Position numbers and translations under genes: made by a program. The notes under the pieces were generated by a model, which made no database searches, was not told where the DNA came from, and saw only the letters and a program-made list of their open reading frames with translations. A stretch of 64,000 bases of DNA from Scatophagus argus (Eukaryota; Chordata; Actinopteri; Scatophagidae). Where the stretch lies: NCBI RefSeq assembly GCF_020382885.2, contig NC_058494.1, positions 13,906,001 to 13,970,000 of the forward strand, written 5' to 3'. Below, one piece after another: positions 48,191-62,665 of the stretch (position 1 is its first letter; each line of letters opens with the position of its first letter).

Positions 48191-49828
48191 ATATGACAGC
48201 TACAGTGGTCACTTTTTACGTGCAAAACATATAATCATCTTATAAAATAGTTCCAGATTAATTTACCCAGCAACATATAGAATATTTGCAATTGGCTCCA
48301 ATTTGACCAACTACCAATTTGCTGCTTATATGTTAATGCATTAATAATAAGGATCATAAACATTACACATTACAATGAACTAAATAATTTAAAAATAGAA
48401 CAAACAGAAAAGAGTCATTGTGCACAATGAATATTTTCCCTGTCTATTTTTTTTCTAATTTTAGTAATAGTTGTGAACTTTTATTCAAACAAAATGTAGG
48501 CCCTCTGGTTGCAATGAAGTATAGGATTTGCACAGTAGCCTACTGTTTGAATACTCATCACAAAATATGATTTGGCCTTTAGCAGGTGAGACTGGCCTGT
48601 ACTGATTTCTTCTCTCAACTTGTTGCTTTCTCAAGAGGATTTTAGCGATAAGTGACGATGATGTTGCATTCGCTGTGTAAGCATTGAAATATTTTACTTT
48701 CCCTCAACCGAGTTTATCTTACGTTGCAGTGTGAGATTGACTCCACCTCAGCTTGCATCAATAATATTATTCCTACTTTATAATATATAATAACAGTATC
48801 TCTATACTGCTCTATAAGTTGTTTTCTAAATTGCCACATATGTATTATAATCTAACAAAATTCGTGCTAAACTTTTACTCATAATGGAGGGTTTTGTGTG
48901 TATTCCAGTTGCAGCTTCGACCAGTCTAAGCTTGTTGAGTTATGTCTGTGGGTAAGGAAACAGGCCCATGGTTCAAAAGAATCAAAATACAATATTTAGT
49001 ATTTTGACAAAGTTCCATTCAACGTGAAGCGCTGAAGTTCCCAGCACACACAATAAGAAATACATGTTCTGCCTTGTTTATGTGTGCTGTAAAGGAAGAC
49101 AAACCGAGATAAGAAATCTGACACAGGCTAGCATCAGAAAACTGAGATCACTGGTGTGTGTGAAGACAGAGAGTGATGTTATGACTAGAGGCATGTATAG
49201 GGCTCAGATGTCCTGTTTTCTCTCTCTTTCTGTACCGCTCTGTCCTTGACATCTGCTTAGAGAGAAAGGAAGTTATCCTAAAAAAAAACCCTAAGCCATT
49301 GAACATACAGTCCCTTTACAGTGTAGTATAACTCCCCCAGAGGAGCATTGTGTTGATATTTGAAATGAGATTTATAGCTCTTAGTGACTCTATGAGTGAT
49401 GAGCTCATCCGCTGGGGTAGCACTATAATTTGTGTTTTGTTTCTTATCTTTATTTCAGTGTCTCATAATGATCTGTGGGAAATCCACTCTCAACGGGGGG
49501 TTCTATAACCCCCCCCATCTGGATTTGGCTGCAGAGGTTCCTTCAGTGGCCATAAAAAGGAAATGGCGTACTCTCATGTCTACATTTTTGTTTTATAGTG
49601 AGTCCCAGGAGTCAGCTCACTGGTATATAGATTATTACACTTTATATACTCTAAATCCACATAATGAAACACCATTACACTTTCATGTATGTATTCTCTT
49701 TGACGCTCACCTGCACTGGTAGATTAGAGCCCCGGGACAGTTTACCTGTGTGTCTGTGAAGTCTGTGAAGTTACAGCACTCAGTATATCATTGGTCCCTG
49801 TTGTCACTGCAGGTGGAGCCCGGGTAAA

Positions 49829-49996
<168 letters not shown>

Positions 49997-51378
49997 CATG
50001 TGTGTGTGTGGGTGTGCAGAGGTGTGGTGGGTGGAGGTTGTGATGCTTGACCTGGATTTGAAGTGGTCCTCCCTGATGAGTATGCAGTACAATATCTCAT
50101 AAACCCCATGCACACGTATATTCATACTTCCTTAAGCACTGGAATAAGAACAAGATGGCTCTTAAGACAGACATGCACATGCAGCACACACACACACACA
50201 CATGTGTATATGTCGCTCACCCTGAGCCCAGCAACAAAATTCATGTGTGGATTTTGTAGCAGTGATACAGCAGTGGAAACTCTCCAGAGTATGCCATGTG
50301 TATGTATACAGCGTGTGTTTCCAAGGACAAAAAAAAGAACGGAAAAAACATAAGACTTCCCAACAGTCATTTTGGGGCCATGCAATCGCTCCCATCAGCA
50401 ATTTTTATTCATCAGACTTTTCCCACTTTGTTAGTCACAACAGAACTGAGCCTTGTATTTTTAAAAGTCGCAGTTTGGAACTTGGAAAACAGGTTTCTTT
50501 TTTACTTCTCTTGAAGGATAAGTCTGGTGATATTCTATATTTTACTTTCCACAAATCCCATGAATACACCAAACAATGGATGTCATCTACTATTAAGTAT
50601 TGTCTGTGCAGCAGAAGCCCTTTTACAGCCCACGACCTCCACTGCTGCACTGCAAAAGCTATTAAAAATATATCAGTGAGCCACGTTGTTGTATTGGATG
50701 ACATGTTTACTTACTTCCATGAACATGGGCTCTGTAGTAAATACTGAGTCGACCCCACATGCACATAGTCAACATACTCGCTTAGGGCACCAAATTAATC
50801 CTAAGATGAAAAAGAAAATTTAGTATTGATTCCTGTTTGAGTAACTTCTGTAAGAAAACTGCAGTCTTCAGCAGTTTTGGGAAATTATTTCACCTTACTT
50901 AAAAATGAAATTATAAGGAACAACCAGTTTTGGGCTGAGTACCACAGACCGGATGAGGAAGTCAGAAAATATTGCGAAAGAAGTAACACATTAGTGGTGC
51001 TGATATTTTCTTGAATTTATTGACAGTAACAAAAATACAGAATAAGACTAATCTTATTATTTTATTTCATTTCTTTTCTGTAGTTTGAAGTGATTTGTAA
51101 GACCAAGACGTTTGAAGAATTTGTAGAAACCGAATTCAAAACAGGAAAAATATTTAAAAGGTTTGCCATGCATGTCGATGCGTGACAATGATTGCAATTT
51201 TTTCTTGCATGTTTACACACTGCCTGCAGTCAGATTTTAGTTCCCCTATTTCATGTTATTTCTGGCTCTACTGTGAGTACATCATCAGTTATGATCATCC
51301 ATATTAGGCCCTGGGTTGAATGATAGCAGTTGTTTCATTTGATTTCCCTTGCTTTACTGCCCTCCTTTGGGTACAGTC

Positions 51379-51569
51379 TGCTCAGAGTCAGACGTCAGAA
51401 GGCCGTTCCCAAGGGAGCGCAGAGTGTGAATGTTTCATGGAGCAACAATGCATTTAAAGCTGCTGTGAATGATGCAGTGCGAGCAAACATTTATAGCCCC
51501 AAACTGAAATTTAGTGATTTCCCTTCAGTGCCCAGTGTAATGGGACGAAGGGCTTTCTTGAAATCACAG
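51379..51569 (+). CDS. Possible orphan internal exon (weak)
   Basis: CTGCTCAG|AGTC could be an acceptor and AATCACAG|GTAGAA a donor. The enclosed frame is open for about 63 codons (QKAVPKGAQSVNV..., NDAVRANIYSPKLKF, FPSVPSVMGRRAFL) and has more protein-like composition than its surroundings. I recognise no domain, and no neighbouring exon in compatible phase was found. Confidence 0.15.
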
Positions 51570-54500
51570 GTAGAAATTTTACGGCTGTTTGACCATGAAG
51601 AGAATGTTCAGAACATGTCTGAACGACTATAACTGAGTTTCATTTAATCTTATCATCATCTTTGTCTTAGTGTCAGAAACTACTCTGTGTGTGTGTGTGT
51701 GTGTTTCTAAGGATGCATGTACCTGCAAATGTGCATACGAGAAGCATTGTGCAAGCGGTGTCATAATTCCCTTGTCTCAGATGACTCACACAAACCTCTG
51801 ACGGTAACTGATCAGGAACAGGTTTCCGAAAGGTGCCCCTATGCCCTTTCATGCTTCATGCTGTGTGGCAATGCTTGTTTCTCAGCCAGACAAAAAAGGA
51901 AACTTACCATCAGTGTGAGTTAACACAGCAGCCTGGGAGCTGGCATCATTACACGCAAAACAGCCTCTTAGTCAAATGTGTGTGATGTTTATGTGTCTGG
52001 GACACTTTCTCTAGTATGTGTCACACATTTAATTGTAGGAGCATTTTAGGAGTCTCCTTGGGGCTCAAGGTTATGCTGGGTTGTTTGTAATAAATGACCT
52101 TTTTTCACACACAACACTAAAATCTGCAAAGCGGCCATTGGTCACAGTGTTTGTTTTAGCTCGAGGTCTGGATTTGGTTTAGTGGTTTCAGTCTGTGGTC
52201 CGAGCGACTACCGTCTGGCCTGTGACTGACAGCGCTGACCGCTGACTGTTGACCTCTGACACCAGATAAAGAAAGGCTGCAGAGAGAGGCCACAGACTTC
52301 GGGGGTCATGGAGGTGCAAGTAATCATGTCAACAAATCCAAACACACCGAGGAAGTCATGGGTCTGTTCCAATTATGCTTTATTTTGTTGCCAAATTTGG
52401 TTAAAAAAAAAATAATAAAAATGTGCATGTGGGTAAGTTTTGAACACACTTACATTTACATAAAATTGTCCTTTGAAGATGGATATTTGTTGTGTATGTG
52501 GGGTTTTCCTCACATTTAAAGGATAAGGCTAAAACAAAAAGTGCTTTTCATTAATTTCACAACACTCACTTACCCTTCTGTATGTGTTCCTACTAAAGAC
52601 ATACATCTCTACATACACATATAGTTCTATTTTTGGGATAGAAGGTTTTAGGAAATGTTACAAAGTGCATTGTATTGTTTCTTATTGCTCAAGAACAGCT
52701 ACGAAACAGACTTAGGCAATGCTGGTTTTCTCCTGTACATTTCTTGTCAATAAATTCCATGAAAAGTCCAAAAACAAAAAATGCATTAGTGGGACTCTCA
52801 ATGCTCTCTGTCTTCTATACTTTCCATTTGCGACACTTATTCCCATTCTTTCCTTCTGAAGATATAAATCTTTAAAATGTGCCTCAACAACCCTACAACT
52901 CTGCTCATTTTTAAGAGGCACTCAGTAATTTCCTCTTGGAGTTGGGAACTGGAGTTGGTAACAGGTCACTCAAGCAGATTTTGGGTGAATTAGTTTCAGT
53001 GGTGCATTAAAAAGCCTACACCGTAGTAGGACAGTGTATGTTGTATTGATTGTATTGATCACTGCAAAAATGGCAATATGGAGGTCTGTGGCACAGAAGA
53101 ATAAGTCACATCAGGCTTTGGCTCCACAAACAATTCTTCTTAGCTTTGGTCTTCTCTTGAGATCTGTGTGTTGTTGTGTTGTTATGATATATAACTAAAC
53201 TGAAGTGAACTGAACTGAATTGTTGATAATGGATCAAATATAGACTATCACAAAGTTTATTCTCTAAAAGAACTGACTCATCAGTCACAAAGCTTTGTGG
53301 GTGAACACCAACCTGTCAATCAAACCTGTGGACACCTGGGAAACATCAGCTTTTTGGATCCTGCACTTGGATCATCATACTGGGCACCAACCTCAGGCCC
53401 TCTCAGCAGGGTGATTGATGGCCTCCTTAGGGAAGGAGAGCAGCCCCAGGCTTCCTCTCTGCTGTGTTAACAGCAGGTAAAGATCACTTTCACTGGGACA
53501 AAGAGTGTGTGCGCCTGTGCGCTTATGTGTGTGTGTGAGACAGAGTGAGAGAGGGGCTTTACATTATGTAAATTAATTTAAAACATCTGTATGTGTATGC
53601 ATGCCTGTGTAAATGTGTATTCATGTGTCTGAATGTACTTCACTCCAAATGAAAATAACTGACTGCCTGCCTGTGTATGTGTGTGTGTGTGTGTCTGTTC
53701 TTGGAGCTCTGTGTGTTGTTGAATTATGGGTGTAACAGTGACTGTAACTGACCCTCCAGGACCCAGACCTGGCCTCTGCAAAACATTTAGTTCAAAACAG
53801 AGTGCAATGTGTCTCTGGGGGACTGAGAGGTGTTAACGTCATGACAAACTGGACTCTGTTTCACTCTGCAGGATCCAACTTTTCATTGTGTCTATAAATT
53901 GTCCATATTTCAACAGTATATTTCTAAATGAATAGATAACCTTTAGAAAGTGCCATGAATGTGGTCACAGGGGTTTGCTTTTATAATTAGATGTTATTTT
54001 TGTTTAATTGAAAAAATAAGAATGGACACATGCTAGGCCTACTAATGCAGGATCTAGTGAAACACTTCACCAACTCTCAGGTCACACTGTGTTCAGACCC
54101 TAATTCTCTGCTTAACCAACACAAACAGGATCTGAGAGTTTGTCTCAGATGTTTCAGTGTTTGTCTACTTTGCGATGTCTGACTTTTTGAGATTCATGTT
54201 ACATTCATGGACATTTTTCATCTTAGTCTCCAAAAGGGCAGACATGAAAACAGGATTAAGTAAAACAGTTTACTGGAGGAATTTCTACTCTAAAAGGGAG
54301 AAGTCGACTCACTTTGTACTTTCACATGAAGTGCTTTCTTTAAACCAAAATACATTCCATGTGTGGCGTCAGGGTGTACTTCCTCCTGACTTTCTGATCA
54401 TTATTTTAAACTGATGGCAACATGTGAAGTCTTATTTTCTTCCTGTTGCCTGTACAACTTCTAGGAAAAGTATCACTCTGGCATCAGACAAGTCAAGTCT

Positions 54501-57121
54501 CAGTAAGCTCATCATTTTTGCTTTTCCTGACTCACTTCGTTCTGCCTCTCTTGTTTATCCTGCACGTTCTCCCTTTCCACTCCTGTCTCTGAAATGGACC
54601 CCCATCCCTCATCCACCTCATGACGAAAACAAAACAAAAGCACAACTTTTTTTAAAAAAATGAATTAGACAGACGTGTCTACAGAACAGTCAGGCTAAAC
54701 AGTGTTATCAGTGCAGCTTGCAGACTGGAAAAGCCCAAACAGAATGTCACAAAAAACCTATTTTGTATGTGTGACTCAAATATTGTTTTATTTTTGCATC
54801 ACTGACAGCCATCGCATTATGTGTATAAAACTGTCTGTTCTGTTTTCCTTCACAGACTTTGACAGCAGTTTTTGACGTAATTAAATTATTAATTACTTGT
54901 CTCCTGAGACGGCAACACAGTCCTCTGGAACACATTTAAAAATCCACGAAGGAAAAAAATGAAAAGACAAAAGCAATGTTTTATTGATTAAATGTTCATC
55001 TGTTCAGCTCTTAATAATGAGCTTTTGAAAGTGCCACATCTGTTCCTAACCAATAATTTCATATTAATTAAAGTGATGTATAGTAAATGGTTTATTTTGT
55101 ATTTTGTTATCCAAATAGTATGCGGATCTTGTGTGTGGTATGTTTTCTTTGCGTGTGTGTGTGTGTGTTTTGCCCATGTTGGGGTTGTCGTCTCTTGCCC
55201 TGCTCCTGCTGTTATCTGGATCTCGAGGCTTTATCGTGCACAGCAGTGATGATAAGAAACAACTCAGAAGGCCAGTTGTGTAGTCTGTCCATGATTCACA
55301 CTTGACTGCACACACTCATTTGCAGGAAGATTCATTCACATAAATGGTTGAAAAATGGTTTAACACATACTTTATATTTAAATGACAAAACAAAGGGCAG
55401 ATTTTAAAACCTGGACAAATGAATCCAAAGCGTTACCACTAGAGCTAAGTGAGAAAATTTGTTTTGTATGCTGAGTGAACCGAAAAGGACCCCGTAAGGG
55501 GTTATGTGAAAGCTCAAGCTAAATCATTTCTGACAGCCTAATGTGTGGAAAATCCTATACACTATCACATGTTGCGCCCTGCTTGGTGCCCAATTCACAT
55601 AATGTATGCAGGTCATCTTTGGATCTAAATTGGTTTCTGCTTTCTGCATTTAGATTGTTTAAATGTGGTGAATTTGTTTTAAATAAATACTGTGCTTCTA
55701 AGTCTAAAAAACTCGACAGACTGAAAGATAATAAAAGCGCCTCCTGTGGACCAGTGGTTTGCAGTGGTTTGAAGTGTCTCAGCATATGTGGAATAATTTA
55801 AAGTTCTGCATACAAACAACTCAATTTAATTTACAGTCTCAAAATGAAATCCGTGCTGGCAGAGCTTAGAAGAGCTGCAGAGGATTTTGCCTTCTGCACT
55901 TCAGATTTAATCTACTGTAGGTCTCTCTCTGATGTTGGTGTTTGTACTGAAAGTTCTGCTGCGGTTCAGGACATGTGAGAAGATTAGTCTCTCCAAGCTG
56001 TAAGAGAGCTGTGATGTGAAGATTGAAGCAATGCTTAAGCAAACTTAAACAAAACCTTCATTCTTTTTACATCTCAGGGATTTGCACAGCAGGCTGGTGG
56101 AAGATTAAGATGGGACAGATTTATGGGGAGATGGATCGGAGAGCGTGCAAGGGAAGAAGAGAAAAGGCCCAACTGGGTCAAATCAAACTCAGGAAAAGTC
56201 ATTTAGTTCAAACTGGCACCAAACTCTCATTACATTGTGCTTTCAGACCAGACATGTCCAGTAAAAAAGATATTATGTTACATGAAGTATGATCCAAAGA
56301 ATAGCTGAAGCTTTCAGTCACTGAGACGATAATTTGTTAAGTAAATGAACATTACACAGACTGTCATATTGGTAAGAATGTGCTCTCTTTGTGGAAATGA
56401 TTAATGGTCTGCATGATTTTCATTATGGAAATAATAACATGCAAGCGCACACACGCACACACACACACACATCTGAGTTTCAACAGCTTTTCTGTCACTT
56501 TTGCTCTCTCCACTCTTTCATGTGACATAATTCTTTAAACTGACGCCTTCATCTTATCTCCCAACAGTGGTCATGTTGAACCCCTTCCCTTTTGTGCTCA
56601 CACTCACACACACACGCACACTTGCATCAGGACATGGGGGTGATGATAAAGGCCTGGCAGGTGGCAGTTGAACGGTCTGGTTGGGTTGTTCCTGGAAAAG
56701 GGGCAGCTGTGAGCAGCGTCGGGATGGTGTATCTGGGCATCACAGTGGCTCCTGTCACCCGGCTGTGTGAGTTATGACTCTGGGGTTTCCTGCTGACATA
56801 GTCACAGACACACAAGGCACACAGACACACTCGCTATCAAACTTGTGATGTATGCATACACTGTCAGCACTGACAGACAGCAGGCTTTTTGAGTCATATG
56901 TACTTTTTAATCACCTTACAGAGACAAGGATCCAAAGCCAGACACCTCAGGAGGTGACGTGGTGTGAACAAGTGTGTCAGATGCTACTGTGTGTGTGTCT
57001 ACCACTCTAACACAGAGCCGGTGCATAAAGCAGGATAAGTCATACGCATTCCAAGACATGAACACTCACCTACACTGCAAACATCAAACAGTCAGACAGC
57101 AGACACACAAAGCCCTGCCCC

Positions 57122-57160
57122 ACACGCACACACACACACACACATACACACACACACACG
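57122..57160. repeat. (CA)n microsatellite
   Basis: CA-rich tract with one CATACA interruption. Confidence 0.85.
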
Positions 57161-57293
57161 TTTACTCAGGGTCCTTTAATTATCCTGGTACACTTACCTC
57201 ATCCTTTTTCTCAAGTCTAGCAGGCAGCACCTGGTCACATTACTTCATAGAGACTAAAATAACTGCACAGGCACACATGCAACCAGTCAGCTG

Positions 57294-57345
57294 GTCAAGT
57301 CAAGTCATGTTGGTTTATTTATATGCCACATTTGAAAACATCAGC
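57294..57345. repeat. Fragment of a common teleost repeat end
   Basis: GTCAAGTCAAGTCATGTTGG then TTTATTTATATGCCACATTTG resembles the GTCAAGTCAATTTTATTTATATAGC phrase found at the ends of many fish retroposons. Confidence 0.4.
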
Positions 57346-60300
57346 TTCTGATATAATAGAGAAATTAAAAGCTGACACATACATGACATACAGAGAAATT
57401 ATAATAAACAAGGACAGTTATAATGAAAACACATAAATAAGTAAACAGAAAGCTTTTATAGATGATCTTGTAAACACAGACAAACTGCGATTGGAAAACA
57501 AAAAGAGAAGACGATGACTAAGACTCATACAAGACTGTATCTTTACTGGAAGTATAGCCACAGAGAGTGTCTGCCAGATCCAAGATATGTACACTCATTT
57601 GACCAAAATCCATTCAGTAATCTGGTGTTTAATTAAAGTTGCTGCATAGATGGTGGTTTTATTTCTCATAATGAGGGCTCTACAGATGAAAGTGGAGGGG
57701 GGCATTACACATTCCTCTGTCATGAAGAATATACAATGTGGACAACTCTAATTGTAAGTCACTAGCATGTGGAAATTCCCTGCATGGAAAGAATTCATTA
57801 CGAAACAGCCCTTTTAACTTTCCTCAAGGCATTTCCTCACCTTAAGTACTGCAGTTTCTCTTTGTCAGTAAGCTGCAGGTTTATGGAGTAAAAGGTTATG
57901 AAACCAAGTCCAAAAATAGTACTTTTTATCAGAATAATCAAATCTATTTTTATCTTAACCTATACAACATCTCCTATTTTACTTACCACACCAATAATTT
58001 CTCTATGCTTCATGGAACTGGTCCAGATTTTCAAGTGTGTTACCTCAGAGAAATGTTTGATTAGTAGTTGGCTTAACTGAAAAGCTAAACACATGACCAG
58101 CTGAGCTACCCAGCTGAGGCTAGCTTCCATCATGAAATTACCAAAGACAGTAAGGTACACTACATGTTAATCAGCCATACAGCGTTTTATATAGGCCTGT
58201 GGCTCACTCTGTGAACTCACTAGCTGAAGCATTTTAGCTGGACAGCTAACACTAGCAAATGTAGCTAGTTAACAAAAGTTGGAAGTTGGAAGAAAGACTG
58301 CAAACATAAAAATGTCAATAAAGGTGCAAGTAGTATAAATCAAAGTACAATGCAATCACATGCTTATGCCTTCTGTCTTCATCATCCCTTGTGGACTGCA
58401 GAGTGCATGTTTATCAGTATTCACTATTTTATATACTTTTGCCCTGTTTAATTCCCATTTACAACATTACATTTATACTTTTCGTGGAAATATGATTGTG
58501 CTTCACCCATGCAGGTTACAGCTATAGGCTGGAGAGACATTTGACATGTTTTCTTGGATCGCGTTTCCTGCTTATTGGCACTTTGGCACCTTAACGCTCC
58601 CTCCTGACCTATGCTGTGTTATGAAGGCCAAATGTCAGTGGCATACGTAGGTGTCCTGTCAATCAAACTCATCTAGCACAGTATAAAGAGACCCAAACAG
58701 ATGTTTTTTGAGCAATGCATTTTTCATTAAGCTTTTTCACTGATGTAAGTTTTTCCCCTCACAGAAAATGAATAGTTTGTGCTTTTTGGTTTGGGTTGTC
58801 TCTACCCGATAGGTCAGCTTTGCCATCTGCGTACAATATGCAGACATGCTTGATGAGAAACCACAATACACAGTACCAAGCATGCAAGGAGAAAGAAGAA
58901 AAACATGATGTAGCAGGTTCATTCCGTGAGTTTGTGCGACAGCTACAATAAAAAGTCCATGTGTGAGAAATGGAGGTGAAATCCTTCTGTAAACTGTTCA
59001 TAATGATTCACATGAAACCACAGAATGGGAGGATATGGCCGTTACACAGACTGCACTCCCACATGACTCTGTGACTCCCACCGTGCCAGTAATTACTCTT
59101 GTTCTCTTCCCAACTCCCATTTCCACAGTGTGTTTCATGTTGCTATGCTAAAAGGGTTTCAGTGGAAAGCCCCATGTAAGGATGAGCACTCACCATAAAC
59201 AAGTTATGTTCAGACACTGGTATCTCTTTGTCTCTTCGCCCGCTGTCCTTCTTTCTTCTTTTCCTTACTTGATGAATGGAGTGTGGCGCTGTGCCCATCT
59301 CCCCCAGACCCATCCTTAGGACTGTATAGAGCAGATACCATCTACGACTCCATAAGAACATCATCCATCACTGTTATCAACAAAGGCTCCTTCAGACCTC
59401 CTTCACTGACATCCACAGGGGTCCATCTGTGCTCCCACACTAACGCAGTGCTTGTAAAATATTGTGTGTGTATGGTGTCCCCTCCATCCTCAAAAGCATG
59501 CATGCTCCTTATCTATCCCTGCAGGTTTCCATTAACTTGCTGCAAATCTATCTCATGTCGACCTCCAACATGCGCTCCAACATGCGCTTGGACACAGGGA
59601 GGAATTTTCTGCACCATTAATGGTGAGTTGCTTTCAAATTTAGCTGGAGAGTTAAAGGAAATGGAGAATTTAAAATATCACCGTGTGTGTTTTATTGTCC
59701 TGGCAAGTGTCTTTTTTAATGGTTTTTTTTGGTGTGTGTGTGTGTGTGTTCAGTTCATCGAGTTCTGTCTGTGTGAGGTAAATCATTCTGTTACCAGGCA
59801 GAAAGCAAGGCAGGGCGCACCCACAGATCAATCTCCTCTGGCTAGCTCACACTCTTAACAGGGTACAGGCCAGTTGGAGTCCATACATCTTTGCTTCCTG
59901 TGTTTTCTCTCAAACTAACTTTCCTTCATTGTTTCTGTCTGACTTATGCTTTGGCAAGGCTCCCTGCTTTAAAAACTTGGATGCCCAGCCCCGAGAAAGG
60001 GAGTGAAGGAAGGAAGGAATGAAGAAAGAGAGGGGGAGTGAAAGAAAGAGAAAAATTGGGAGAGGGAGAGAGAAAGAGTGGGCCTCAATTTCTGTGACGC
60101 CAAGCACTCGCCAACCCCAAACCCACAAAGAATTAGATTGGAAGAGAAAGCAAGGAACTGATGGAGAGGGGGTGGGAGGAGAGAAGAGGAGAGGGGTTAT
60201 GAAAACGACCGTGGATGAAGGCAATCTTTAATAAGAAGAAAGTCTTGGGTTTCTGCGGTGGCTGGTAATGGCTCCAGTTGTCTAGGAGGAGGACTGAACA

Positions 60301-61092
60301 ACACAGTTTGTTTATCCAGAGCAGTGGGACTTGCTAGCTTTACAGTTAGCATCTATGATGACAGCATGGATTGGCACACTAGTCACTTGATTTTTTTTAT
60401 CTTTTCTTTTCTTTTGTCCCAGCACAGATTCAGAGCAATCTCAACCTGTGGTTCCCAATTTGCCAGTAAGACAAAATCCATATTGCTCTGTGTAATAACC
60501 CTTTACAGGGACAGCCATACCAGAAAGTAGAACACAGCAAAGTTGTGGTGCTAAGAAAAGTCACATAGTGACAACTCACGGTGTTGGTGAACATCTCAGG
60601 TTGGCATGCTAACATGCTGCCCAGCTTGGAGAATTCTATTGCTAGTTGCTCATATAGCTAAAAAATGACAATAGCTCCAGCTAGCATAACTAGCCACTTA
60701 CAACTTAGTGATAATTTCGTCATGTCTAACAGTGAACTTGCACTGGGAAGGCACCATTTACACCCACTACGAAAGAGAGGAATAACTGCAGCAAGCTTTA
60801 CCTTTTTAATATACAGTATATATAAGTAAGACTTTCTGGATCATTGCAATAGAGTTTAGCACTACTGGAATGTATAACCATATGTCTGTTACTTTCTCAC
60901 TCTTTTCAAATTGGCCTCTTTGGTCTGTGGTTGGAGTGGGTCATGCTGTGAAAAATGGCCACAGTTCATTAAGATTTATAACAGAGATTTAAAGCAAATG
61001 TCCAGTAGTTTGCCAGTGATAGAACATAGTGGTGAAAGCTAACCACAGCCTGAGGTAACAGTAACTTACTCTGCAGAAAAAATGTAGAGAAT

Positions 61093-61112
61093 GTCTCTCT
61101 CTCTCTCTCTCT
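61093..61112. repeat. (TC)10 microsatellite
   Basis: Twenty bases of uninterrupted CT/TC. Confidence 0.85.
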
Positions 61113-62169
61113 AATGTGTCTCTGAAAGGCTCATTAGCGGAGGATGTGACATCACCTAAAAAGTGTGTAGTCACTTGTATGTCAACCAGCATGTTATATA
61201 TTTGAGATTCATTCCTTGTAATTAAAGTGGCACCAGGCAGATTTGGATTACTTAGAGTGCAGTTAATGTAAACCGAGGATCTTGTGACACAATTACAGTG
61301 TCAGTCCCTTGTTTAATGTCAGTCACAGTCAAAGTTCCTTAATGGCCAATGTCAATCCCCCCACACACTTTGTCTTCAAAATGTGCTTATTCTTGCAGGG
61401 AGTCAACAGAGTGCACTTGAGGGAGTTGAATTTGGGAGTGAGGTTTGTTGTCAGTCAGTTGCTGCCTGCATTGTGTCTGCGCAACTTATTGGAAGCTAAT
61501 ATAAGTCTCTCTTTATTGCATTAACTCAAAATCTGTGAAACCACTATAGCATGTTTGTCTGGGCAAATAAAAGGGTTTGTGAAGCACTTTGAGAGACGGC
61601 AAGATAGTAAGAAGATGTTCATAGAGATTATTTTTGTCTTTGTTTCTGTTCTTGTTTACACAAAACACACTGCACTTGGTTCGTCATCAAACTGGATGTG
61701 TTTTACAGCGAGTGAGCAGATGTGTGCCACATTAGCATCGTTAAGCACATAAGCCACCCCGATGACTGCATCATTAAAAACGTCCCCAGACGCCAATTCT
61801 TCCAATTACCTTCTACTTAATCTATGATGTGGCACAACTCCTCTCTAGAATCGAGATGTGCTTAAAATTTAGGATTTATAGTTGAGTTGACTGCTTAGGG
61901 AGCAGTTAGCTCCAGAGATCAGAGCCACATAAACCGATACCACAAGAGAACACAACCAGCGTTAAGTAAGCACAGATGAGAAGATGGGTTCATTAAAACC
62001 ATATTGCCTGACACAGGAGAAACCTCCATGGTGGTGCGCTGTGGAAAAGAGTTGGTTTGGACTTTAAATTATAGTATTTGTGTTACCTTTGAGTTTGTGA
62101 GAGATTTATGGGGTTTGAGCAAAATTAGCACTGATTTTCAAACTTGTGAAGTGCTTCTTTTGGTTGAAA

Positions 62170-62338
62170 ATATAATTTGTCGGCCCAGTAATTTGGATCC
62201 ACTAAAATTTGACTGGTTCGTCCTTGACCTGTGCTACACCCATCCACCAAGTTTCATGAAAATCAGGCCAGTAATTTTCCTGTAATTCTCCTGACAAACA
62301 GACAAACCAACATGACCTCTTTGGCAGAGGTAATAATG
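62170..62338 (+). repeat. Fragment of a high-copy teleost repeat
   Basis: CATCCACCAAGTTTCATGAA, CAGTAATTTTCCTGTAATTC, CCTGACAAACAGACAAACCA and TGACCTCTTTGGCAGAGGTA correspond in order to a repeat common across fish genomes. Confidence 0.6.
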
Positions 62339-62644
62339 AACAATTGAATACAAAATGTATTTAATTGAGTGTAATTAATTGAGTATATTTTATCTAGTGA
62401 TTGCAACTTCAACCTTCCCTTGATATTGGAACCTTCCCTTGATATTTTCCCTCTGACATGGGTGTGGTGGCTTAATAGTGGTGTTCATGTATATTAAATG
62501 GCCGACACAGTATTCTGCAAAATCAGTTTTGGGTATTTATGTATTAAGTAAAGAAGTTTACAACATCTATTTTTCCAAGTTCATTTCCTTTTCATCCTTT
62601 TCATTTATTTACCATTATTTTCTGTAAAAGACTATGTCAGTTGA

Positions 62645-62665
62645 TTTTTTTTTTTTTTTTTTTTT
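62645..62665. repeat. Poly-T tract
   Basis: Twenty-one consecutive T; may be the reverse-oriented tail of a retroposed sequence, but nothing recognisable is attached. Confidence 0.85.

Noticed and set aside
50247-50747. 166-codon plus-strand frame
   Set aside because: Random-looking composition, no recognisable domain, no splice context; frames of this length occur by chance in 64 kb.
59283-59858. 191-codon plus-strand frame
   Set aside because: Cys/Ser/Pro-rich with a GT-repeat segment inside (VCVCV); no domain and no supporting exon signals.
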